A stretch of DNA of 64,000 nucleotides from Halopseudomonas nanhaiensis (GTDB lineage: Bacteria; Pseudomonadota; Gammaproteobacteria; Pseudomonadales; Pseudomonadaceae). Position 1 is the first letter of the stretch; every line of letters starts with the position of its first letter. The position numbers and the translations under genes were made by a program. The notes under the pieces are model-generated. The model saw nothing but the letters and a program-made list of their open reading frames with translations. It did no database searches and had not been told where the DNA came from. Location of the stretch: assembly GCF_020025155.1 (NCBI RefSeq), contig NZ_CP073751.1:1550001-1614000 (forward strand), given 5' to 3'. Of this stretch, positions 56,983 to 64,000 are shown piece by piece.

Positions 56983-58004
56983 AGGACCCGGGCAAGACAC
57001 GTATCCTGGAAACCTGGGAGCCGACTGTCGCGAGCGAGCCGGATATCACCCGTGTTCTCGGCGAAGCGACCCTGTCGCCGCGCGAGCAGGAGCTGGCAGA
57101 GCAATTGCCGCTGCCCGGCAGTCTGAATGCCCCACCGTTGACGCGCTGGCCGCAGCGTCTGGGGCGGCTGGCGCTGGCAGCGGTATTTGGCGGTGCGACG
57201 TATGAGTGGGCGCAATGGACGGTCAGCGCCTGGCATTGGCAGCCCGTGGCCGGCGTATTGCTCGGCGGTATCGGGGCGGCGCTGGTGTGCAGTGGCCTAC
57301 TGGCGTGGCGCGATATACGTCGGCAGCGCACCCGCTTGAATGAACTGGAACAGCTTCGGCTGGAGATGCAGCGTGCGTTGGCTGACAACGAGCGCCTCAG
57401 CGTCGACTGGCTGGAGCGACTCCAGGCGCTGTACCGTGACACGCCACTGGCCGGTCGGTTACGCGCCGTATGCAAGGAGCTGGACGGGTCACACAGCGCC
57501 GAAGAAGTCGCCCGACGACTCAATCTGCTGTTCTACAAGCCGCTGGACGAACAGGCCCGACGGATGATCCGGCGTGACGCCATAGGCACCGGCATGCTGG
57601 TCGCGACCAGCCCCTGGGTGGCAGTGGACCTGATGCTGGTGGTCTGGCGCAACATCCGCATGATGCAGAAGGTCGCCGTGTGCTTTGGCTTGCCGATCGG
57701 ACAGCTGGGTCGCTGGCGGCTGGCGCGGCATGTGTTGCGCAACATCGCGCTGGCCGGCGGTACCGAGATGGCCATCGGAGCGCTGAGTGACAGCCTGCTT
57801 TCAGGATTGATGGAAAAGCTCGCGGCGCGGATCGGGCAAGGCGTGGGCATCAGTCTGTACAGCTCGCGACTGGGTCATTTCACCCTTGATCTTTGCCGGG
57901 CCGTGCCGATAACCGACAGGGAAATGCTGGTGGAAGACAATCGCGGCATTGTTAAGGGTCTGAAGGAGCGGCTGGGCAGAGGCAGGGATGAAGAACAGGT
58001 ATAA
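56979..58004 (+). CDS. YcjF family membrane protein (DUF697)
   Basis: A 341-residue inner-membrane protein. Two helices lie near 58-75 and 82-105, followed by a charged coiled segment (RTRLNELEQLRLEMQRALAD) and a C-terminal DUF697 helical region with further hydrophobic stretches (GTGMLVATSPWVAVDLMLVV). The TIGR01620/YcjF assignment rests on this layout and on coupling with the YcjX gene. ATG 56979 is in the ATGA overlap. Confidence 0.88.
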   Translation: MKDPGKTRILETWEPTVASEPDITRVLGEATLSPREQELAEQLPLPGSLNAPPLTRWPQRLGRLALAAVFGGATYEWAQWTVSAWHWQPVAGVLLGGIGAALVCSGLLAWRDIRRQRTRLNELEQLRLEMQRALADNERLSVDWLERLQALYRDTPLAGRLRAVCKELDGSHSAEEVARRLNLLFYKPLDEQARRMIRRDAIGTGMLVATSPWVAVDLMLVVWRNIRMMQKVAVCFGLPIGQLGRWRLARHVLRNIALAGGTEMAIGALSDSLLSGLMEKLAARIGQGVGISLYSSRLGHFTLDLCRAVPITDREMLVEDNRGIVKGLKERLGRGRDEEQV

Positions 58005-58698
58005 GTCCCGGCCGCGCTGGTTGATCGAGCGCTGGGTCAAGGCTCGCACCGACGATCTGGCCGAATACTGGAGCACGCTGCGCAAGCAGCTGGTGCCCGC
58101 CGACTGGCCAACCCGCTGTGCGCGCATGCGCAGCGTTGCCGATGCCAACTTCAGCGACTGGACGCCAGCGCCTGGCTCAAGCAGCGCAGAGTTGCTACTG
58201 GTTCTTCGCGCCTTGCCGCTGCAAGAGCGCCGCTGGCTCGCCGTCCTGGTCGATGCCCCGGCTGCGGGCGCTGAGACCCTGGTCGAGGCGATCGAGCGCC
58301 TGCAGCTTGACTGGCGTGCCCGGCTGGATCCGCTGCACACGCACCGTCAGTATGCGCAGCAGCTGTCGACGCTGGCCCAGGAGCTGGGGCTGCCCAGCGC
58401 GGCCCCGGCGGCCTATATCGAGAACGAGCGCAAGATCATGCCGCGCATTGACGAGCTGTTGTTCGAATCACTGCCGATGCGTTTGCGCACGGTGATGGCC
58501 AATGACATGGCGCCTGGCCAGGGCGGGTATCTGCGATGGTGGTATGAACGCCTGCTTGCGTACGGCGGAGCCCAGCAGATGGGGCACGGCGGGGCAGGCG
58601 AAAATGACTGGCCCGATATACCCGCTGCATGGCTCGCGTTCGGCTGGATAGCGCTTTTGCGGGCACATGATGGCGAAAGAATGGCGCCTGGAAAATGA
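57988..58698 (+). CDS. Uncharacterised protein encoded with ycjX-ycjF
   Basis: A 236-residue protein I do not recognise. It is soluble, rich in arginine, tryptophan and leucine, and mostly helical by composition, with no membrane segment or signal peptide. Its start lies 17 bases inside the ycjF-like gene, indicating coupled translation and a shared task. No catalytic motif is evident. Confidence 0.75.
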   Translation: MKNRYKSRPRWLIERWVKARTDDLAEYWSTLRKQLVPADWPTRCARMRSVADANFSDWTPAPGSSSAELLLVLRALPLQERRWLAVLVDAPAAGAETLVEAIERLQLDWRARLDPLHTHRQYAQQLSTLAQELGLPSAAPAAYIENERKIMPRIDELLFESLPMRLRTVMANDMAPGQGGYLRWWYERLLAYGGAQQMGHGGAGENDWPDIPAAWLAFGWIALLRAHDGERMAPGK

Positions 58699-58796
58699 CT
58701 GATCATTCCGTGACGCTATGATACTCTTCGCGCCTTTGCGACCACGGTACCGCCAGCCTACCATCGGCTGATGTTTATTACAGGGATTGCCAGAGC

Positions 58797-59588
58797 ATGA
58801 CATTCGCAGAGCTACTCGCTGAACTCGCCGCTTCCGATAATCAGGTTACCGTGCCGCCCGGCTGGGCTCAGGGTCGCGCCGGTTACGGCGGCCTGATCGC
58901 CGCGCTGGTCTACGAGGGGATGCGGCAGAAGGTCGCCGCCGGTCGACCGGTGCGTTCGCTGGCCATCACCTTCGTCGGCCCGGTGGCGCCCGGCGAGCCG
59001 ATGCAGGTGGAAGCTGAAGTGCTGCGCGAAGGCAAGGCCGTGACCCAGATGTTCGGTCGCGCAGTCCAGGGCGGGCAAACCATGTGCATCATCCAGGGCA
59101 GCTTCGGTGCCTCGCGCGAATCGGTAGTCAACGTTCAAGCCGAACCCGCTCCGCATGCCCGGCCCGCGCATGATTGCGTGGAGATGCCGTACAGAGAAGG
59201 CGTCAACCCGAGCTTCATCCGCCATTTCTCCGTGCGCTGGGCGTTCGGCGATCTGCCGTTCAGCGGCAGTCGCAAGCGCGAGATGGGCGGTTGGATGCGC
59301 TTCAAGGAAGACGAGGGTGAAATCGGTGCGGCGCATCTGCTCGGTCTCGTGGACGTCTGGCCGCCGGCGGTACTGCCGCACCTTACCTCCAAGGCGCCGG
59401 CCAGTTCGCTGACCTGGACCATCGAATTCGTCCAGCCGCAGCCTGCCATCGGCAATAACGACTGGCTGTTGTATCGCGCCGATATCGAACACGCCCGTGA
59501 CGGCTACGGCCATGCTGCGGCAATGGTCTGGACGCCGGACGGTGAATTGGTCGCCATCAGTCGACAGACCGTTACGGTCTTCGGATAG
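58797..59588 (+). CDS. Acyl-CoA thioesterase family protein (double hotdog)
   Basis: A 263-residue TesB-like thioesterase of the 4HBT_3 group. The first hotdog half has GYGGLIAALVYEGM, which supports the helix, and the second half has WLLYRADIEHARDGYGHAAAMVWTPDGELVAISRQ, here split by family spacing, with the typical ending. Expected to hydrolyse acyl-CoA. A TATGAT string at 58717 could be its -10. The multi-sensor gene begins 12 bases after its stop. Confidence 0.85.
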   Translation: MTFAELLAELAASDNQVTVPPGWAQGRAGYGGLIAALVYEGMRQKVAAGRPVRSLAITFVGPVAPGEPMQVEAEVLREGKAVTQMFGRAVQGGQTMCIIQGSFGASRESVVNVQAEPAPHARPAHDCVEMPYREGVNPSFIRHFSVRWAFGDLPFSGSRKREMGGWMRFKEDEGEIGAAHLLGLVDVWPPAVLPHLTSKAPASSLTWTIEFVQPQPAIGNNDWLLYRADIEHARDGYGHAAAMVWTPDGELVAISRQTVTVFG

Positions 59589-59599
59589 GCGTTCACTAC

Positions 59600-62500
59600 G
59601 TGCTGACGCCCCGTCGTCCCTATCCTGGTGGAATCCTGTACGCATCCGCCGGTTTGCTCGCGCTGATCGCGATCTCGTTGCCTTTCATCCCGCCGGTATA
59701 CATACCGGCCATGGCGGTCCTGGCACTGGCTTGCCTGGCGCTCCTGATGGTGTCTATGCGCCGCGCCATCCGCGCCAGAGAATGCACTATCGCCACGATG
59801 CGCGACGACGCGGCGCGGGTGATGCGGCGCAATGTCCAGGTGCTCGGCAATATTCAGGACGTCATCTACCGGACCGACCTTGAAGGCCGGATCGCCTACA
59901 TCAACCCGGCCTGGCAGGACCTCACCGACATTCCGCCAACCGAGGTGCTCGGTCGCAACCTGCTCGACTACATCCGCTCGGGCAGTGGATCCGAGCTGGA
60001 AGACTTCTTTGCGCGGGTGCGCGACGGTGATAGCGAGGCGCTGCAAGCCACGGTAAAGGTGCTTTCGCAAACCGGACGCTATCGCTGGGCAACGCTCACT
60101 GCCAAACGCTTCACCACGCTGGAGACCGGCAGCGCGGTCATCGGCACCTTGCACGATACACACGGCGATCAGCAGCAGGCACGTTTGCAGGCTGCCCGAA
60201 CCAGCGTGCTCGACGGGCTGCTGAGCCACACCAGCCTTGACGCTCTGCTCGATCGTATCGCCGGCGAGTGGGAAACCTTCCAGCCTGGCCACCGTGTAAC
60301 CATCCTGCTTATGCAGCCGGATGGATCCTTGGTGGTAGCCGCAGCGCCAAGCTTCGGTGCAGATTACCGCCAGCGGCTCACAGGTCTGGTCCCCGGACCC
60401 TCGGTGGGCAGCTGTGGCGCCGCGATTCACCGAGGTGAGCCGGTGTATGTCGCTGACGCAGCCAGCGACCCGCTGTGGGCCGACTTTCGGGATATCGTCG
60501 CGCAATGGAACATTCGCTCGAGCTGGTCGGTGCCGTTCAAGGATGAACACGGGGCAGCGCTCGGTACCTTTGCCGTATACGGTGACCGTGACGGCCTGCC
60601 GGATACTCGAGAAATCGCGGCACTGGGGGAGTTCAGCCGGTTGGTGGCGCTGGTAGTGCAGAAGTCCCGGCTGGCTGCGGAGCGAAAATCATCGGAAAAG
60701 CGCTTCCAGGCGATCTTCGAGTATGCGGCGATCTGCATCAGCCTGATCACGCCCGACGGCAAACTGCTCAGCGGCAATCCGCGTTTTTATGAACGCACAG
60801 GTCTTGCGCGCGGGGACGAGATAAGCTTTCAGGCCCGCGACCTGGTACATCCTGCCGATCTTCCAGCTCTTCAGGCCGGTCTCTGCAGTCTGCTCGCCGG
60901 TCAGGTGGCCAGCGTGGCGATGGAGGCGCGATACCGTGGCACGGAAGAGCCGTATAACTGGGTCAGGCTCACCGTTACGCTGGTACGAGATGATGCTGGC
61001 AACCCACTGTATTTCGTACTGTTCTCCGAGGAGATCGATGATCGGCGGCGCAGCGAGCAGGCACTTCGCGAAGCGGCTGCGGTGTTTGAAAGCAGCCGCG
61101 AGGGCATGCTGATCACCGACTCGGATTTCCGCATCGTCAACGTCAATCCGGCATTCGAGCGCATCACCGGCATGGGGCGGGAACAGGCCATCGGCCGCCG
61201 TCCGTTCGTGCGCGATCGCGTCCACGAACACCGCAACCTCATCCGCAATATCACCAATGCGTTGCGTGAGGACGGCTACTGGCAGGGCGAGGCGGTCCTG
61301 GATACCGAGCGCGAGCGGGGCGTGACATTGCTGGTGACGGCATCGGCCATTCGCGATGCCGACGACAAGGTCAGCCGCAATGTCATCATGTTCAGTGACA
61401 TCAGCCGTTTGCGCCGTAGTCAGGAGCAGTTGCAGCAACTGACGCAGTACGACAGTCTCACCGGGCTGGCGAACCGGAATTTTGCCATGCAGCGCCTGGA
61501 AAGCGGACTGCAGATGGCGCAGGTGAACAGCAGCAGCATCGCCGCCCTGTTCATCGATCTCGACCGCTTCAAGGCGATCAACGACGGGCTGGGTCATGCA
61601 GCTGGCGATGCGGTGCTGCGTCAGGTGGCCGCGCGGCTGCTCGCCGTATGCGAGCCGGGCAACATACTCGCCCGGCTGGGCGGCGACGAATTCCTGCTGA
61701 TCGCACAGGATCGTGATCGCGACGCCATTCAGCGTCTGGCGGAAAGTGCCTGTTCGACCATGCGCATGCCGATCGTTCTGGGTGACGGGCGCGAAGTCTA
61801 CATCGGCGCCAGCGTCGGTTACGCCTGTTACCCCGAGGACGGCGACTGTTCGGCTGACCTGGTGCGTAACGCCGACGCCGCGATGGACAACGCGAAGGTC
61901 CTCGGTCGCGACCGCGTGTGCGGTTACTCGAGGGAAATGACCGAGGCCGCCAACGAACGCTTCGAGCTGGACCGGGCGCTGCGCAAGGCACTGGAGAACG
62001 ACCAGCTCGAACTCTACTACCAGCCGCTGATTCAGGTCCGCACTCGGCGTGCGATCGGCGTGGAGGCGCTATTGCGCTGGCGCCACCCCGAGCGGGGAAT
62101 GGTCAGTCCGGACGTGTTCATTCCGCTGGCCGAGCAGAATGGACTGATCGTACCCATCGGGCGTTGGGTGCTGAACGAGGCATGCCGCCAGGCCCGACTC
62201 TGGCAGCAGCAGGGGCTGGGGCTCGAGTCAGTCGCCGTCAACCTGTCGCCGCGTCAGTTCGTGCAGCAGGATGTGGTCGCGCTGGTCAGCTCCGCGCTGC
62301 GCGACAGCGGCCTGCCGGCGAGCATGCTGGAGCTGGAAATCACCGAAAGCGCGTTGATGACCAACGCCGAGCAGGGCGAGCAGACGCTGCATGAGCTGAA
62401 GAAGCTAGGGGTCGGCGTCGCCATCGACGACTTCGGCACCGGCTACTCCTCGCTCGCCTACCTGCGCCGATTCCCGCTGGACCGACTGAAGATCGACAAG

Positions 62501-62722
62501 AGCTTCCTGGCCGGGGTGCCCGAGCGCCTGGAGGACAACCAGCTGGTGACTACCATTCTGGACATGGCCGCGAACATGCAGCTGGATGTGGTCGCCGAAG
62601 GCGTGGAAAACGAAGCCCAGTGGCGGTTCCTGCAGAGCCGCGGCTGCAACGTCTGCCAGGGGTATCTGTTTGCCAGACCGATGCCGGCTGGTGAGCTGGC
62701 GGAGTGGCTGATCCAGCAGTAG
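59600..62722 (+). CDS. PAS-GAF-PAS-PAS-GGDEF-EAL membrane c-di-GMP protein
   Basis: A 1040-residue protein starting with GTG 59600. Two membrane helices lie near residues 11-52 with almost no periplasmic loop. Sensor domains follow: PAS at about 75-180, GAF at 195-350, PAS at 360-480, PAS at 485-600. GGDEF lies at 610-775 with ARLGGDEF but no RxxD inhibitory site (EPGN occupies that place). EAL lies at 790-1035 with VEALLRWRHP, EITESAL and IDDFGTGYSS. The many sensors suggest intracellular redox or ligand input. It may be co-transcribed with the thioesterase. It converges on cmoB with three bases between stops. Confidence 0.92.
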   Translation: MLTPRRPYPGGILYASAGLLALIAISLPFIPPVYIPAMAVLALACLALLMVSMRRAIRARECTIATMRDDAARVMRRNVQVLGNIQDVIYRTDLEGRIAYINPAWQDLTDIPPTEVLGRNLLDYIRSGSGSELEDFFARVRDGDSEALQATVKVLSQTGRYRWATLTAKRFTTLETGSAVIGTLHDTHGDQQQARLQAARTSVLDGLLSHTSLDALLDRIAGEWETFQPGHRVTILLMQPDGSLVVAAAPSFGADYRQRLTGLVPGPSVGSCGAAIHRGEPVYVADAASDPLWADFRDIVAQWNIRSSWSVPFKDEHGAALGTFAVYGDRDGLPDTREIAALGEFSRLVALVVQKSRLAAERKSSEKRFQAIFEYAAICISLITPDGKLLSGNPRFYERTGLARGDEISFQARDLVHPADLPALQAGLCSLLAGQVASVAMEARYRGTEEPYNWVRLTVTLVRDDAGNPLYFVLFSEEIDDRRRSEQALREAAAVFESSREGMLITDSDFRIVNVNPAFERITGMGREQAIGRRPFVRDRVHEHRNLIRNITNALREDGYWQGEAVLDTERERGVTLLVTASAIRDADDKVSRNVIMFSDISRLRRSQEQLQQLTQYDSLTGLANRNFAMQRLESGLQMAQVNSSSIAALFIDLDRFKAINDGLGHAAGDAVLRQVAARLLAVCEPGNILARLGGDEFLLIAQDRDRDAIQRLAESACSTMRMPIVLGDGREVYIGASVGYACYPEDGDCSADLVRNADAAMDNAKVLGRDRVCGYSREMTEAANERFELDRALRKALENDQLELYYQPLIQVRTRRAIGVEALLRWRHPERGMVSPDVFIPLAEQNGLIVPIGRWVLNEACRQARLWQQQGLGLESVAVNLSPRQFVQQDVVALVSSALRDSGLPASMLELEITESALMTNAEQGEQTLHELKKLGVGVAIDDFGTGYSSLAYLRRFPLDRLKIDKSFLAGVPERLEDNQLVTTILDMAANMQLDVVAEGVENEAQWRFLQSRGCNVCQGYLFARPMPAGELAEWLIQQ

Positions 62723-62725
62723 TCG

Positions 62726-63691
62726 CTAGCGTGTCGCTACCAGGGTGGCGCGCAGCGGTGCCGGGTAGCCTTCACAGGTGCGCGTCGGGTCAGCGGGATC
62801 GAGAAAGTCCGGCAGCGATTGAAAGCGCATCCATTCGGTGCTGCGCTGTTCGTCGGTGCTGGTACGGCTCAGGTCAACGCAGCGCACTTCGCTGAAACCG
62901 GCCCTGCGCAGGAACAGCTCGAGCATCTTCACCGAAGGCAGGAACCAGACGTTGCGCATCTGGGCGTAGCGGTCCTCGGGCACCAGGCATGCCGTCTCAT
63001 CGCCCTCGATCACCAGCGTTTCCATCACCAGTTCCCCGCCCGGCCGCAGGCATGCGCGCAGTTGCAGGAGATGATCAATGGGCGAGCGCCGGTGATAGAG
63101 CACGCCCATCGAGAACACGGTGTCGAATCCTTCGGTCGGCTCTGGCAGATCTTCCAGTGTGAATGGCAGTTGCCACACTGGCGCGTCCGGCAGATAGGTG
63201 CGCACCGCTTCGAACTGCGTCAGGAACAGCAGATTGGGGTCCACGCCGATGACCAGGCTGGCGCCTGCGGCCCACATGCGCCACATGTAGTAGCCGTTCC
63301 CGCAGCCTACATCCAGCACCCGCCGACCACGTAGATCGAGGTGCGGAGCGACGCGTTGCCACTTCCAGTCCGAGCGCCACTCGGTATCGATGTGCACGCC
63401 AAACAGCTCAAACGGCCCCTTGCGCCACGGGTGCAGGCCTCTCAGTGCCTGCTCCAGCTGCTCATGGCCGGTTTTGTCAAGATCGGCAGGCGAACCTATC
63501 CTGACGCCCTCGGAGAGATCGGCAGTCGTGTGAAGAGCCGGCAGATCCGCCAGGCAGGCCTGCCACCGCGGCAGGTCGCCGTGGCGCTCGGCGATCGCCA
63601 GTCTCTGTCGCAGTGCAGCGGGCAGCGGGTCAAGCCAATGGGCCAGGGGGGAATCGCGCAGCTGGTCGAATAGTGGGCTGTAGTCAATCAC
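62726..63691 (-). CDS. cmoB: tRNA U34 carboxymethyltransferase
   Basis: A 321-residue enzyme that uses carboxy-SAM to make 5-carboxymethoxyuridine at tRNA wobble position 34. [20 protein letters not shown], split by normal spacing, [15 protein letters not shown] and [12 protein letters not shown] are strongly conserved with E. coli CmoB (323 residues). I chose GTG 63691: it gives an IDYSPLF start like the E. coli MIDFGNFY, and it overlaps the cmoA stop as GTGA. A longer frame from 63724 adds 11 residues. Confidence 0.95.
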   Translation of the reverse strand: MIDYSPLFDQLRDSPLAHWLDPLPAALRQRLAIAERHGDLPRWQACLADLPALHTTADLSEGVRIGSPADLDKTGHEQLEQALRGLHPWRKGPFELFGVHIDTEWRSDWKWQRVAPHLDLRGRRVLDVGCGNGYYMWRMWAAGASLVIGVDPNLLFLTQFEAVRTYLPDAPVWQLPFTLEDLPEPTEGFDTVFSMGVLYHRRSPIDHLLQLRACLRPGGELVMETLVIEGDETACLVPEDRYAQMRNVWFLPSVKMLELFLRRAGFSEVRCVDLSRTSTDEQRSTEWMRFQSLPDFLDPADPTRTCEGYPAPLRATLVATR

Positions 63692-64000
63692 GGGTAGGCA
63701 ATCATCGAGCAGAAGTTGAGGCATTGAAACCAGGTATGCGCATGGCTGAAGCCGGCAGCGCTGAGCCGTTGTGTGTGCGTTTCGAGCGTATCGGGGATCA
63801 TCACGTTCTCGATCGCGCTGCGCTTCTGTGCGATTTCCAGCTCGCTGTAGCCGTTCGCCCGCTTGAAGGCGTAGTGAAGCTGTTCAAGGCAATGCTGCGT
63901 CGCGTCGTCGGTAAACTGCAACTTTTCCGACAGGATCATCACGCCGCCGGGCAGCAGCGCCTCTCGGATGCGCGTCAGTAATGCCAGGCGCTCGGCAGGG
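63688..64000 (-). CDS. cmoA: Carboxy-S-adenosyl-L-methionine synthase, C-terminal part (truncated by window edge)
   Basis: The 3' end of cmoA, with about 104 residues visible; the gene begins beyond the right edge. [30 protein letters not shown] and [15 protein letters not shown], here given in pieces, match the end of E. coli CmoA. CmoA makes carboxy-SAM from SAM and prephenate, the substrate of CmoB. The stop codon overlaps the cmoB start (GTGA), so the two are translationally coupled. Confidence 0.94.
   Translation of the reverse strand, partial: PAERLALLTRIREALLPGGVMILSEKLQFTDDATQHCLEQLHYAFKRANGYSELEIAQKRSAIENVMIPDTLETHTQRLSAAGFSHAHTWFQCLNFCSMIAYP

Noticed and set aside
59600-62722. The multi-sensor protein as a hybrid histidine kinase
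   Set aside because: After the PAS and GAF domains the sequence goes directly to GGDEF and EAL; there is no HisKA or HATPase motif.
1-64000. tRNA, rRNA, insertion sequences, integrase or toxin-antitoxin genes
   Set aside because: I looked for the usual signatures and gene pairs on both strands and saw none; the window reads as core chromosome.

Overview
The window is a contiguous piece of chromosome from a GC-rich gammaproteobacterium of the Pseudomonas lineage. The diagnostic block is leuC-leuD-leuB-asd-usg-fimV-truA-trpF-...-accD-folC-dedD-cvpA-purF-metZ (about 24.9-43.5 kb), the order known from Pseudomonas. The fpr/finR divergent pair, prmB...aroC-MFS, rnd-ycgL, and selD-selU also fit. 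One difference from P. aeruginosa is that trpB and trpA sit between trpF and accD, the order seen in several other gammaproteobacteria, instead of next to a trpI regulator. There are no rRNA or tRNA genes, insertion sequences, prophage or CRISPR, and no gene-free stretch above 300 bases; the largest is 268 bases, filled with 7-base repeats.

Layout. 1-9.7 kb: the end of sixA, a long-chain acyl-CoA ligase, an alpha/beta hydrolase, a DUF4892 protein, a penicillin-acylase-type hydrolase, a patatin phospholipase, and the selenouridine pair selD-selU. 9.9-18.9 kb: an SDR enzyme, a heptad-repeat region, an Smr-domain protein, prmB, a TSUP permease with an uncharacterised tail-anchored protein, aroC, an MFS transporter, a degenerate acireductone dioxygenase, and a three-gene PLDc_N/SDR/histidine phosphatase unit. 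18.9-24.8 kb: fpr and its regulator finR, a glycine-zipper protein, a PAS-GGDEF-EAL protein and a LysR regulator divergent from leuC. 24.9-43.5 kb: the biosynthetic block above (leucine, aspartate family, tryptophan, fatty acid, folate, purine and methionine) with the polar-organiser gene fimV. 43.6-47 kb: a ComEA-like protein, a chemoreceptor, rnd and ycgL. 47-55.6 kb: a minus-strand run holding a PLP decarboxylase and an acyl-CoA ligase of the kinds normally found in exosortase-A loci, separated by two c-di-GMP proteins and a small DUF3820 protein, and headed by queD and a TM2 protein. 55.6-64 kb: ycjX-ycjF with a third uncharacterised gene, a thioesterase, a 1040-residue multi-sensor GGDEF-EAL protein, and cmoB-cmoA running off the right edge.

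Themes. Four c-di-GMP proteins lie in this window, one with an unusable GGDEF site. Several genes act on the tRNA anticodon arm (selU, truA, queD, cmoA, cmoB). The most unusual observations are the exosortase-type ligase/decarboxylase pair without any exosortase in sight, the acireductone dioxygenase relative that has lost most of its metal ligands, and the two intergenic regions built from degenerate 7-base units.
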